DNA from: Scytalidium lignicola
Lineage: Eukaryota > Ascomycota > Leotiomycetes
Direction of reading: 5' to 3'
DNA length: 64,000 nt
Assembly (NCBI GenBank): GCA_002812745.2
Contig: NCSJ02000017.1
Span: 62,001-126,000, forward strand
Made by a program: the position numbers and the translations under genes. This document shows, piece after piece, positions 10,621-22,387 of this stretch (its first letter is position 1; each line of letters starts with the position of its first letter). The notes beneath the pieces were generated by a model. That model had not been told where the DNA came from. It searched no databases and saw only the letters and a list, made by a program, of their open reading frames with translations.

Positions 10621-12077
10621 GGCGAGATCAGGCGAGGAGCAATAAAAATAAAGTCTCTCGAATAATGAATCAAATATATCTCTGCAGGAGCAACATCTAG
10701 ACAGACTCCTAGGAGCTCAACTGAAAAATGAGATAGAAGCAGATTGGGGAGTGTGCTTGTTTGTACTGCGACCGTCAGGATGAAGTCCAATAAGCGTGTG
10801 CACAATGCGGCTTTCTTCAGGCAGCACATATCACCATGCGAGAGGACCGAGCAAACAACAAATCAAGAAAGCAACCAAGACACACAAGAACATCAGAGTA
10901 AGGATCACCTGCTCTTAACTTCAGCCCTGTGATCACTTGTAGATTAGTGGCGCTGCAGAGCTATGGTTGACTCTGCAGACACAGTTACCGCTCACGGGCA
11001 TAAAGAGGTTCGGCGTTGATCAGTGTACTCTCAATGTCTTCATTGCGCATTTAATTGATCAATAGCTGTGATGAAGCAGCATGCAGCTGTCTCTGCAGCG
11101 GCCAATTGATTGAAGTCGGGGAGACGTGCACTGCAGATCTAATTATTCAGATATCTTCTCGTGGTTTACTGTGGCTTTCCCTTACCTCACCAGCGATAGG
11201 TTCACAACACATCAGTCCTATAGTCCGAATGGTTAAGATCAACAACCGGGATGCAACGTGCGCTCTCGAGCATTTGTCCACGTCGCGAATCGGAAGACGA
11301 CAACTCACAATCACCGTGCTTCCGCCTTCCGAATGCAACTGTAATCAACTCTAATCCTTCCTCAGACCCCAGAGACTACGCCAGCCACTTTCCTGCACCC
11401 AATATTGGCTTCTTTCCGCAAAAAGAAAGGTGATAGCCGCCGAGACAAGGGGTTGAGCCAATTGACTGCACCCTCTATCCTATTTCGTCCTCCAACCGCG
11501 GTGGAATTGCAACTTGGTAATGGCATTTTCTCAGGATCTTCTGTACTGAGGGTGAATACATCACCAGATTTGATATACTGTCCTGGAGAATTGATATGAT
11601 ATAGCTGGGAATCAGGAGGTCCAGTAAGGTGTTGTATCGATGATGGATGGGCGAGGAGACTTCTCTTACATAGTGTAGGCGGTTCCAGAGATTCGACCTG
11701 CCAAAAGAATTGCACTATTAAAGTAGTATTATTGTTACAACGCCATTGATTGGACTGGAAATCCCCTTCTTTCTCTACCGTTGAGAACTGTTTGTAGCTT
11801 TTTACTGGTCCAATCAATGGCGTTGGAAATCAAATGCAAATATCCATTTTTGTACCATGTCTCACCTGCAGAGCTATTAGCTAGGACTTTCTTCATTCCT
11901 CTGATATGCTCCTTAATTTGCTTTTAATTAACTTCTTCCTAAACTTTAAGCCGAGCTCTTCCTAGGGTTCCTTTTCCTTTTCCTCCTCTTATCTCTCTCT
12001 ATATTTGCTTCCAAACTTTGTGTGGATAATTGAGTATTCAGTTCTTACTGGAATCAAGCTACTCGTTGAAACTCACC
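10621..12077. promoter_or_regulatory. Divergent intergenic region of DUF2235 and Ppo genes
   Basis: Long 1.46-kb region between divergent starts. No credible gene: the open frames on both strands lack codon and domain signals. The stretch 11890-12029 is rich in C and T, as often seen just upstream of fungal transcription starts. It contains the perfect inverted repeat listed separately. Confidence 0.5.
11738..11825. repeat. Perfect 18-bp inverted repeat containing CCAAT boxes
   Basis: Left arm 11738-11755 and right arm 11808-11825 are perfect reverse complements, separated by 52 bases. Each arm carries ATTGATTGG (CCAATCAAT on the other strand), so the element presents two CCAAT boxes in opposed orientation. 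No target-site duplication is visible at the ends. It may be a regulatory palindrome or the shell of a small inverted-repeat element. Confidence 0.7.
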
Positions 12078-15000
12078 ATGCCCAGTCAACTGAAGACGTT
12101 TCTGGGAACCATCAGGCGAAAGCCTGCACGAGCTCCAGATGGAAAGACAGACAGTGAAGCTGTTGGAGCTCCAATAACAGAAAAAACTTCTGTCATCAGT
12201 GACCTCACTCATCTTGGGCTCAAAAATGCAAAGACAGTCGCAAGCGCTATAACGACTCTTGCATCCGGCGAACCGCTGGACGACAAAGAGCTTCTGCTCG
12301 AGAATGGAGTCTCAATGCTTCAGTCTTTGCCTTTAAATAGTGGATTGAGCGAGACAGTCTCTAACAATTTCATTACCATGCTGTGGAATGATCTCCCTCA
12401 TCCTGCCACAACAATGATCGGTCCAACCACTAGATATAGAAAGCATGACGGAAGCAGCAACAATCCATGGAATCCTGAGATGGGCAAAGCGGGATCTCCA
12501 TATTCTCGCAGTGTTCCTCCACTCAAACCGAAAGGACCGAACCTTCCGGATCCTGAGCTGGTCTTTGACCAGCTTCTTAAACGACATGAGCCATTTCGCC
12601 CACACCCATCGGGTCTCAACCGGCTTTTCTTCTCCTTTGCTACGGTTGTCATCCATGAATGCTTTCAAACTTCTCGGACAAATCCATTGATAAATGAGAC
12701 CTCTAGCTACGTCGACTTGAGCACACTCTACGGAAATACGGAGAAGGAGCAAAAGCGAGTGAGAACCTACGAAAACGGAAAAATTTTCCCAGATTCCATT
12801 GCTTCTGAGAGAATCATGATGATGCCACCTGGTGTGATTGCAGTCTTGTTAATGTTCTCGAGAAACCACAACCATATTGCCGAGAATCTGTTCTCTGTTA
12901 ATGAACAAGGACGATATAAGCGTTGGAATACCCTCAGTAACGAACAGAAATTATGGTAAGTAACTGGAATTCTGAGTTTTATCTTATATTGCACTTGCTA
13001 AAGGGATATAGGCAAGATGAAGATATCTTCCAACTTGCTCGAAATATTAACGTTGGTTTCTTTGCTTCTGTGGTATTGAAAGACTATGTTGCAGCTATTC
13101 TGAACACCCCACGAGCCAATTCAACCTGGAGCCTGAATCTAGGTGCCGAAATCAAACAATCGGGAAAACGAGTTGAGAGAGGAACCGGTAATGTTGTTTC
13201 AGTTGAATTCGCCGTTTTATATCATTGGCATGCCGCTCTGAGCGCTGCAGATGACAAATGGATGGAGGATTTATTGAGGGCAAACTTACCTGAGCTTAAA
13301 TCGATAGACGATGTAACTGTTGAAATGTTCCAAAAGGTCATGATGATTCATGGGCACACACTTATGTCTACTCCAGCAAAGGAGTGGACATTTGGAGGTC
13401 TCCAAAGAGGTCCAGACGGAAGATTCAAAGATGCAGAGCTTGGGGACATACTGAAGGATTGTATTGAAGAACCAGCACATGCATTTGGAGCACATGGTAC
13501 TCCAGCGAGCATGAAGGTGATTGATGTTATGGGACAACTGCAAGCTAGAAATGCTTTCAATGTTTGCACAATGAACGAGTAAGTGCCAGATACCCGGTCT
13601 TTAATTTGTTGAATTTACCATTATGTCTAACTGTTTTCTTTTCAACAGATTCCGCCGATATCTCAACTTAAAACCGTACAAAGACTTTGAGGATTGGAAC
13701 CCTGATAAGGAGACAGCTAGAGCTGCGGAGCTACTCTATGGCCATATCGAGAATCTTGAATTATATCCAGGTCTAATGGCAGAGGTGACAAAGCCTGCGA
13801 TTCCTGGTAGTGGTGTCTGCCCTGGCCAAACAACAGGACGAGGTATACTCGACGATGCGGTTGCACTTGTTCGAGGTGATCGATTTCTCAGCTACGATTT
13901 CAATAGCACAACGTTAACCAACTGGGGAGTATCCAAGCTTGGTTCTCTTCCACCTGGTGCATATGGTGGCATGCTACCCAGTTTACTATTCAACGGCCTC
14001 CCAAGTGTGTGGACGGGAACTTCACCATATGTCCTCCTTCCTTTTTACACCCCTGCAGCAGCTAAGGAAATATTGAGGCAGAACAAAGTCATTCATCTTT
14101 ATGACATGGAGAGACCGCCTAGTGACATGGAAGTTCTTGGTATATACACACAACAAGGTTGTAAGAAGGTGTTCGAAGACAGAGAAAATTTCCGAGTGAT
14201 GTATCAGAAAGCAATACGAGAATGTACTGATGGTCACGATTTCATGATTGGGTGGGATGATGCTAAACGACACGACACTCGCTCAGGCATTCTCCATAAG
14301 CTCTTTTTTGAAGATGGCTTCGAAGCAAACGTGTCAAAGTTCTTCAAGGCCAATGTCGCAAAGCTCATAAAAGAAAAATCACTGAAATACTCCAATAGCA
14401 GGAGAAGATCAATCGACATCGTGCGCGATGTCACCAACGTGACGCCAATCCTCTGGCTTGCGGAGAGATTTGCTCTTCCTCTCAAGACCGAAGAACATCC
14501 TCATGGTTTATTATCAATCCCCGAAGCCTTCACAATTTACCTCGTTTTGTTTATGTATCAGAGCTTCAATATTATTCCTGCGAATGAATGGAAGTTGAGG
14601 GAGGGATCAATGAAGGCTGCACCAATCCTCCGACAAATTTTAGAAACCCACCTCAAAACTCAGCAAGGAGTCAAGGAAAATGTGGTAGACCGGCTAGCCA
14701 AGGGTACTGCGTTTGAAGTCGGTCCCGAAGCTGATAGGCTATATCATGCCCTTAACAAAACTAAATTGCCCATTGGTGATCTAGTTGGTGATTGCATTGG
14801 CATGGGAGCTCCAGTTGCTGGAAACCTGACTCAACAAGCTTCTCTACTTATTGACCTCTTCCTTAGCGAGGGATACGAAGAATACAAGGCTCGCATTATT
14901 GAGCTAGCTCGTATGGACGACGCTGCTTCTGAAAGAGAACTGCAAGGATTCGTATACGAGGGTATGCGACATGCTGGCGTCGTCCCCGGTTTACCCCGCG

Positions 15001-15395
15001 TGGCATCCAAGGATATCACTATCATGGACGGTGCCCGCGGTCCAGTTCATATCAAGTCAGGACAAACAATTCTAGTAGCTACCTCGAAAGCTGCCATGGA
15101 TCCCGTAGCTTTCCCCGACCCAGAGAAGCTGAATCCACATCGTCCATTCTCGGACTATGTTCTTCTAGGTCATGGATTGCACTTCTGTTTTGGAGCAAGA
15201 TTGGTGGGATGTTCTCTCGCTGCTACACTTAGGGAAGTCTTCAAACTGAAGAATCTTCGAAGAGCCTCGGGTAGCCAAGGTCATTTTACGATTGTAGAGC
15301 ACGAGTTTGCCGGGGTTAAGATGAGACAGTATCTAGATGCAAATGCAGGTGAATCACCAATTCCAAGTACATTGACTTTGGAATATGATGAATAA
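12078..15395 (+). CDS. ppoA-like: Psi-producing oxygenase / linoleate diol synthase (haem peroxidase-P450 fusion)
   Basis: Makes oxylipin signals: an N-terminal haem dioxygenase forms 8-hydroperoxy fatty acid and a C-terminal P450 rearranges it. Exons 12078-12955, 13012-13578 and 13649-15395 give 1063 aa, close to the usual 1,050-1,100. Peroxidase landmarks: the distal-type His at about residue 193 (VVIHECF), SSYVDLSTLYG, RNHNHIA, and YHWH at 363-366, holding the catalytic Tyr and proximal His. P450 landmarks: the GNLTQQ segment matching the Asn/Gln residues that direct diol formation, EGMRHAG as the ExxR equivalent, and GHGLHFCFG with the haem thiolate Cys at about 995. That Cys is lost in PpoC-type proteins, so this looks like a PpoA-type enzyme with both halves active. 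The start at 12078 is preferred over the in-frame ATG at 12030 because it gives the family N-terminus. Roles of such enzymes are sporulation and mycotoxin signalling in other fungi. Confidence 0.95.
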
Positions 15396-16137
15396 GCAGT
15401 TGGAGTGGAGTAATATATGGCCCGATTACCTTAATAGCTAATGTTCGTTGGACTGAAGTTATGTTATTTAAAAATCTATGTTCATAATAACTCGCAAGCT
15501 TGTTAGCAAGCTTGATACAAAAAAGAGTGTCTTATTATAAAGTAGCAATCCTATCCGTGATGCAGACATGAACGTTTTTAAACGTTACAACTATTGTAGT
15601 AACTTAGTACAATATCTCACATTCCGTCATAGTGGCATGTACTACTTAGGCCTACACAACCTCCTTTTAGCAAGTCATAATATATATGTAGGATCTACTT
15701 GCTCTTTGGATCTAGTTTTGATTTGATTAAAATATTCCAGCCTGTCTCCTTTTCATTCCAGCCATACACTCATTTTTCATTTTTATGTCCTTTTTAACCT
15801 TCCTGAAAACCCATGCAGTATGATCATATTGAATTGAAATTAGAAGATGCACGCAACCATCAAATATCCCTTCAACCTATCATAGAATACAACAATGAGA
15901 ATAAAAAGGAAAGGAAATGCTTATATGCCGCAGAAACGTGTTGGGTACCGTAAACCCCCGCAATCTGTTGATAATATATCACAGTACCTTTAGTGATATA
16001 CAGACAAGTATACATTCTTGATAGATGACAATTAGAGATCTCCGAACCATAAAATTGTCAACCTGAAACTTCATGGGCGCTTCAGATTCCGGTAGATAAG
16101 ATAAGGTGATCAACCCGACAACTAATTATTTCGACAA
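15396..16137. other. Intergenic, no gene seen
   Basis: Between convergent 3' ends of the Ppo gene and the aquaporin. A short hairpin-like GCAAGCTTGTTAGCAAGCTTG lies near 15493-15513 just after the Ppo stop and may help 3' end formation. Nothing else was recognised. Confidence 0.5.
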
Positions 16138-17491
16138 TTAGACTATATCGTTCGAACTTGCACGGGTAGCTGAAACAAGCGGATTGTCGCTGTCCTGGTC
16201 TGGGTTCGCCGTTTCGTATTGTAGGAAAAGTAAAAGCTTGTAAAGTGCTGAAGCAAGGAAAGCCCCTAGGCCAGGTCCAACCCCTATTTGGTGGTTAGTT
16301 TGTGATGTTTACGTTGAAAAATAATTCACGTACAATAGATCCAGTGGTAGCCAGGGAAATGGTGTTGGACTACAGCAGGACCTAGGGATCTTGCCGGATT
16401 TAATCCAGCACCTGTGAAATAGATGCCAACCATGTGGCCCATAAATAGTGCAAGGCCGATCCCGAGAGGGGCAAGGAAGGTGGCTCGGTGCTAATTCACG
16501 GATTTAAGCAGAATTATTCATCATTAAGACGTGATTGGAGAATCTAACCTTTTCGACAGCAAGCTAATAGATATGTTAGCCAGAGATGTCAGCCAAAGGG
16601 TCGCAAAGCCAAGACTTACCATAAATATTGCAAGAATTAACTCAGCCGTGAGGAACATTTCCATAAATAGTCCCTGGGGAACATTGACGTGAGCTTTAGA
16701 GAAAAATTAGTATACTAATTAACTGCATCCCAATATTGAGAACATACGACCGAGAGCATTGGCAACGCTGAGGGGACCAGGTGTTAAGGCATCAATGATG
16801 GCAGCTGCGGTAATGCCACCTAGTAGTTGTGTCACAATAAGAACCACACCCCTGTCCTGTATTAGCTGGTAATCCTGGTCGTGATTCGATTGAAAGAGGC
16901 GTACTTGATAGGATGCATTAACCCAGTTATAACGAAAGCAAGTGTGACCTTGCATATTTGTTAATATCACTTACATTCTCAAGATCTATAAGAGAATACT
17001 TACAGCAGGATTGAAAAGTCCACCACTAACTCGATAAAATATCCAAACATTAATTGCCAAGCTGGCTCCAAAACTCGTTGCTCCAAAAAGGAGGAACACC
17101 AGGTATTCATTAGTCGTACTAGGGTCCCCGCCTAAAGAGCTCTTGCCGACTTGGACACCAGCATAGGCAAAGAAGAGAAATAAGACTGTCCCACAGAATT
17201 CCCCGAGCTAAGTAAAGTTAGTGATAGCATAGTTATCAGATGTTAAATTATATCGTACCGTCGAAACAACATCTAGTAAAGACAAATGATCAGTTGGCTA
17301 ATATTGGAAATGTGATCATACATATACTAACAATGTTGGCTGGTTCCTATTTCTTTCCTAACAATCTGCACTGAACGATTGGTTGGGAGACTAGGTCTCT
17401 GAGCTTGAGTATGGTTATTAGTGACACCGTTATGGTTGTTATGGTTATTGGCAAAGGGTGCCGTGTCTAGCGCCTCCGCTTTAGACTCCAT
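16138..17491 (-). CDS. Aquaporin / aquaglyceroporin (MIP family), nine exons
   Basis: Six-helix membrane channel for water or small solutes. Exons 17491-17332, 17272-17259, 17207-17004, 16948-16905, 16851-16751, 16693-16620, 16563-16549, 16490-16334 and 16283-16138 sum to 915 bases (304 aa). Both pore boxes are present: FNPAVTLAF, built across intron 3, and [11 protein letters not shown] in exon 8. Conserved helix text includes [23 protein letters not shown] and [18 protein letters not shown]. The N-terminus is a hydrophilic tail rich in Asn and His; the C-terminus ends in an acidic/polar tail. Unusual gene structure: exons 2 and 7 are micro-exons of 14 and 15 bases. The intron 4 acceptor must be the second of two adjacent CAG sites (16852) to keep frame. 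Selectivity (water versus glycerol) cannot be fixed from the pore residues seen. Confidence 0.9.
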
Positions 17492-19561
17492 TGGTGATTA
17501 AAAATCGTATAGATGACTAAAATATAATATAGAATTGTAGGAAGAATATTNAAAAAAATTGCCTTGGAACTTAAAACTCGAAGGGAAAGTAAATAAAAGG
17601 AAGCTTGAATACCACTTTAATGAGATGTACTTTAGATAGCTATATAATCAGTGGATTGATTCTATTAAGCTGTTCAACCGAAGCCCCCCAGCTCGTATTC
17701 AACGCCTCAAACGCCTCCCATCCCAGCCCTGTTTTATCGTGACTAAGTGATGCACTTCACAGCCGAGAAGCCAAATCCAAGCCGATGGCGGTGGCTTTCT
17801 TAGACTTACACTGCAAAAATGGTTCGATACTGCATCATTGCAGAGATTTTAACTGAGACTAGACTGGTCGCAGTGATAGTAAGGTATTAAGTTGTTATTA
17901 TAGTTTACATCCTAAAATAAGACTACCCTGAATCTGTGATTCGTTCAGGTAATTGGCTCTGAAGGATTTTTAGGGTGCTTGGAATATGTGCGTAATGTGA
18001 ATCACCTTGGCCTCACACAGCCATTGGATGAGGGTTTTGTAATGATTGACAATCAGTGCGCAATTTGGGTATAACGAGGCAACAGAGATTGTAAGATTGC
18101 TGTATGAATTATTTGGAGAGTCTTTGAAGGTGCCAATCTCGAGTAATAATACCATCCAATCGGAGCAGTACGGCCGTTTGTTAAGAAACCAACAAGCCAC
18201 TTCATTTACACGACGTATGTAAGACAGCGTCCTATACATCCCGTGTTTACAACACTCCGCAGTGGTCTATTGCTTTCGAAGAAGAATGAACCTTGTCTTT
18301 GCTTGGTACTGTAGTACGGGTACGGGTACTTGAGGTCCGCTCTCATACTCCATGATTCAGCTCTGCTCGCTTTCCAAATTGTACTACATGACGGAAAGCA
18401 CACGCGACACTTAGCTAAATATAGCTAAAACAGTCTCATAGCTACCTCAAATTCTTACTAGAAAAAAAAAAGCCATATTTGCTAGAACAATTGCTGCATG
18501 GATGAAATTTTTCCTCGTGGAAAGAGAATGTCTTGGTGTTACGGGTATGGTTGCTGAATATGGGGATTAGAGCCGCTAAAATCTCTGCCCTTTTTCTCAG
18601 CTCCCCATTCACATACAGCTCCCCACTTACCTCAAAATCTTCTGCGTCGTAATTCGCGGCACAAGTACCTCGGAACTTTCGGACGATGCCACAGTATACC
18701 ATTGGAGGATTCTCGTCACCAATCAGCCTCCTTTATCTATGGTGAAGAAAATAAGCCCAGGATGTGGCAAGTGCGGGGGAGGATCTTTGGTTTCTTAGTC
18801 TCTAGAGATCTAGAGATCTCTTGGTCTCGTGCACGAGGACGATCCTTTATATCGACCTCCTCAAAATCGTAAAGCTATGTTACATCACAAGAAAGTGGCA
18901 AGCAAGATCATGGTTGGTAGGAATGCGAACAAGAATCCTGAAGCTGGCTGGGTGGAATGCAAGTAGTATTTGCAGGATCTAGAGATCTAGACCTCTCTAA
19001 GGCTTGAGACATACATGATCGGGTATCGAGGTGGCGATTTAGCGGGATCGATTAGATCGTACCTTGGTATTTTGTGCAGGTGGCGAAAAAGATGAGGCAG
19101 CAAGGTTATATACATCCTTGATTTTATCCTCATACTAATCACTTCAGTCCTTTCCTTATTGTGAGGCTTTTCAAGAAGTTTTTCAACGTCTGCCCTGTCA
19201 GAGATTTCATTACAATAACTTACATGTAAGTGATATTTTTGTTAGACGAAAAATCATAAGTAGATGGCACTTTCGCATAGTAGGCTTAGATATTTAGACT
19301 GCTGTATGATTTATATAACAGAAGAAAAGAATGACAATTACATTATATTATATTATATTACAAAATAAACTACATACAAACTGCGCTATTTTGTTTATCT
19401 AAGTGTATCAACTTTGTGGCGTAGGGCTGCACCCTTCCAAAACTTCCTTCTATTAGTGTACCACGATACCTCGCTTTCAAACTTACCTCTGTTTTCAAAG
19501 TACTCGAGGAATCTTAATTCCTTCGAAGCACTGTTAATAAATTTACATCTTTACACCTCAA
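17492..19561. other. Two-kilobase gene-poor region
   Basis: No supportable gene on either strand. Holds an N at 17551 beside an A run, overlapping AGATCT/CTAGAG motifs at about 18799-18822 and again at 18979-18995, and a TATTA microsatellite at about 19342-19362. Short open frames (for example 17970-18239 and 18442-18702, minus) show no domain or splice extension. Confidence 0.5.
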
Positions 19562-21535
19562 TCATCTCACCACATAATACCCATTAGGAATTAATCCTTT
19601 ATCTTCCATTTCATCAATAGGCAATCTCACACCAAGCTTATGCAGCGGCACTCGATCCACTTGTTTCTGTACTTTTAATCTTGTTTCTGCATAGCCAGAA
19701 CCAATCCTTTGTAGCAGTCCTTGTTTTCCCTCTATGCTCCTGCTCTGTGTTACAACCATTGGACTCCAAGCAGGGTGATCTAAAACTGACTGCGCCATCG
19801 CGATATCGCTCATTTCCGCGAGTAAAGCTGCCTCTGCAGCGGCTTGGTCTCCTGCTTGGAGACCTTTGGCCAAGGCAGCACGTTGAGAAGGTTCATCAGG
19901 ACGGATGAAACCCATTAATTGGACCTCAAATTCATTTAGTCCAAACGGGATATCTTCGAGTTCTTGGATTAGTTGAAGGGTAAGATATTTTTTGCTAGCA
20001 GCAGTGACACTAGCATATGCCAGTTGTGAAGCATCTAGAGAGAGGACCGATATTATTACTTGGTACCACGAATCTGTATCAGAAGCCGTTACTTTCTTTT
20101 CCCCTTTCTCAACGCGAACCCAGCCATAGTAGTAACCGCGTAACTTCCTATTCGCGTCTTCGGGGATCTTAGTTAGGTGGATAAAAGGCAGGCTCGAAGG
20201 ATTAGTCTCATCCCTAGTAAGATCTCCTCTGATCATGAATCGGAATGGATATGGTGGCATTGGGCCTTGATCAATCACAAGCTCTACTTCGGCAGCCTGC
20301 ATAAATGTCCCGTCTAGAGCTTGATCATATCTCTGCTGGAACACATCAAGAGTGGAATCAACCCTATCAGCGGCTCCGCTCACATCATATGCAGTGGTAG
20401 CGGCTTGTACTTTCCACCACGAGGGCATATAACGGTCTACTTGGTTCTGTACGGCCTCAGTCACAGGAGATAGTACTGTCCCAACCGTGCTCTGCGCATA
20501 CGTAGAAAATGCCATAGCACCAAGTTCAAGCGGTAGTGTACTCAGACTCGCTCCCCTGACTGAACTTGGATCCCTCGAAGTAGAGATTACACGGAAAACT
20601 GGGCTTCGACAAAGCACCTTCTTCTTCTCCCCGGTGCAAAGCACAAGCTGGAAGTAACCATCCCCGGCCTCGCCTGGGATACAAACCACAGCTGTTTCTC
20701 GAAGGATGTGTCTCTCCCGTTTGTGACCTACAGCCTTCTTTCGGAATCGAGAAATATCTCGTTGCCACGCCCGCTCATTTGTTGGTTTTAGTTGCTCCAC
20801 TCCAACATTCATCGCCGGAGTCACATTCAACCAGTCGTCATGGGCGCCGAACAAAGCTTTTGTTCGCATACCTATCTTACCAGTCCAGCCTTTGCTCTGG
20901 AGCCATATTGCTCGATCTGCAGGAAGTCGATTGGTTGCAAATATAGAGATGGCGATATTAGTGGAAGTTCCTTTGTAGAAAACTAGGCCATGTGAATGCC
21001 GGAGAATACTATAATCTTTTGTAGACTCAAATGGATGTGCTATGAGACCACCTGCAAAATGCCGGGCTTCTTGATACGCGGATAGCGCGAAGGAAGATGC
21101 TGAGGATTTCGAGGAATCCGTTGTCGAGTTTGTTGATGCATTGTTCAGGGGAAATGAGGCGGTCGAGGTAGAGCCAAAGGTCGTTGATCTGCTTGAACTT
21201 GCCGTTATTGGCCTAGGGCTTAATTGAGGCCGTAAACCTGTGATGGATTCTGGAATATCGATGTCCATCCTTTCTCTCGGACGAGGTGGAAGCTTGGGAA
21301 TCGCCGGAGATGCGGAAGGTTCGTCTTTGAGGTTTAAATTCTTCATTCTTTCCACAGAAACGTTTCTAGAATCCATAACAGTACGATTTGACCTTTCATA
21401 GTGCGGGTTTGGACTTGGTTCTCTTGTTAAGCCCCCCTGTATAGGCTTGCGAGCAATTCGGAATCGCTCCTCCTGTTGCGGACGGGGCAGCTCATTCCGG
21501 GGTTTGAGGGGTGGAAATCCCGAGGAGGATTCCAT
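19562..21535 (-). CDS. Conserved-looking fungal hypothetical protein, 657 aa
   Basis: Single exon, full open frame. I do not recognise a named domain. The first roughly 95 residues are polar and proline-rich, with PPLKPRNELPRPQ and a PKLPPRPRERMD stretch that could bind SH3-type modules. Residues of about 105-150 are a Ser/Thr-rich low-complexity segment. From about residue 150 onward the sequence is globular, with aromatic-rich strands (HGLVFYKGTSTNIAISIF, GYYYGWVRVEKGEKK) and helices near the end (an AEAALLAEMSDIA stretch). No signal peptide and no convincing membrane helix, so probably cytosolic or peripheral. The isolated position gives no functional hint. The even amino-acid use and 2-kb uninterrupted frame make it a real gene; function is unknown. 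Confidence 0.85.
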   Translation of the reverse strand: MESSSGFPPLKPRNELPRPQQEERFRIARKPIQGGLTREPSPNPHYERSNRTVMDSRNVSVERMKNLNLKDEPSASPAIPKLPPRPRERMDIDIPESITGLRPQLSPRPITASSSRSTTFGSTSTASFPLNNASTNSTTDSSKSSASSFALSAYQEARHFAGGLIAHPFESTKDYSILRHSHGLVFYKGTSTNIAISIFATNRLPADRAIWLQSKGWTGKIGMRTKALFGAHDDWLNVTPAMNVGVEQLKPTNERAWQRDISRFRKKAVGHKRERHILRETAVVCIPGEAGDGYFQLVLCTGEKKKVLCRSPVFRVISTSRDPSSVRGASLSTLPLELGAMAFSTYAQSTVGTVLSPVTEAVQNQVDRYMPSWWKVQAATTAYDVSGAADRVDSTLDVFQQRYDQALDGTFMQAAEVELVIDQGPMPPYPFRFMIRGDLTRDETNPSSLPFIHLTKIPEDANRKLRGYYYGWVRVEKGEKKVTASDTDSWYQVIISVLSLDASQLAYASVTAASKKYLTLQLIQELEDIPFGLNEFEVQLMGFIRPDEPSQRAALAKGLQAGDQAAAEAALLAEMSDIAMAQSVLDHPAWSPMVVTQSRSIEGKQGLLQRIGSGYAETRLKVQKQVDRVPLHKLGVRLPIDEMEDKGLIPNGYYVVR

Positions 21536-22387
21536 TGTCCGGTATTGGATTTTAGTACGTTATTAGTGGTACATATTTTGTTCGATATCGAGCTACATTT
21601 ATTTCCAATGCTATGGATACTGAATTGGATGATTTAATCGGAACTTGTGATGTTGAAACTTTTTATCACGGCACCCGGCAAGCTTCGTCATCATTCTTAC
21701 ATAAGCAAAATTCCTGTTCACCCGAGATATTTCCGTATTTTATCGTAATATTTGACGCCAGTAAGTAGTGGATAGTAGATAGTAGGTTAGTTAATGTTAA
21801 TTTTTCTTAATTATAAGAGAGAATTGTCAACCGTCAAGGACTAAGATTTCTCTGGATAAGAACTCCCCCAGTTAAAGCGAGCAGGTTGATATACTTTGTC
21901 CTAGACTAATATTACCTTCAAAATAATAAGTGGTGCATTTCATATCTTCAACAAAACAGAATGATCTTAAGAGGAAAAGGAAAATGAAAATAGAATGAGA
22001 TACCAAATATCTGTCTATATAAAGATGAATTAAGCCTAAAGTTAACTTAAGTTAAATGCAAAAGGCAAGCTGAGACTAATTTATCGGACTTAGGGATAAA
22101 TGTGCTCCCGAGCTGCGCACGTAACAACGGGCTTATAATTTCCGTCTGCTGGTGTATTACAAACTGCACAAGTGGATACGGCATTTCGATATCCAGGAAT
22201 AAAAGCTGCGGAGATAGTTAAATTCAAAGTCCGGCCCGGGATGATCAAATAATCTTGTGGCAAGAGAATGATATTAGCTCCGTAGGCGAGTTGGTTATAA
22301 CTACTCGATCCCTTCTAAACCATGGGAAATATCTAGTACTTGATGTAAACATATTTTGTTTATATTTTTAGCTGGTGATAACAAAAT
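21536..22387. other. Intergenic, AT-rich, no gene seen
   Basis: Upstream flanks of the 657-aa protein gene (minus) and of the alpha/beta hydrolase (plus). Contains a small duplication GTAGTGGATAGTAGATAGTAG near 21764-21785. No gene was recognised. Confidence 0.5.

Noticed and set aside
11362..11817. 151-residue minus-strand frame in the DUF2235-Ppo intergenic region
   Set aside because: Crosses the inverted repeat, has irregular composition and no domain; the region reads as a promoter.
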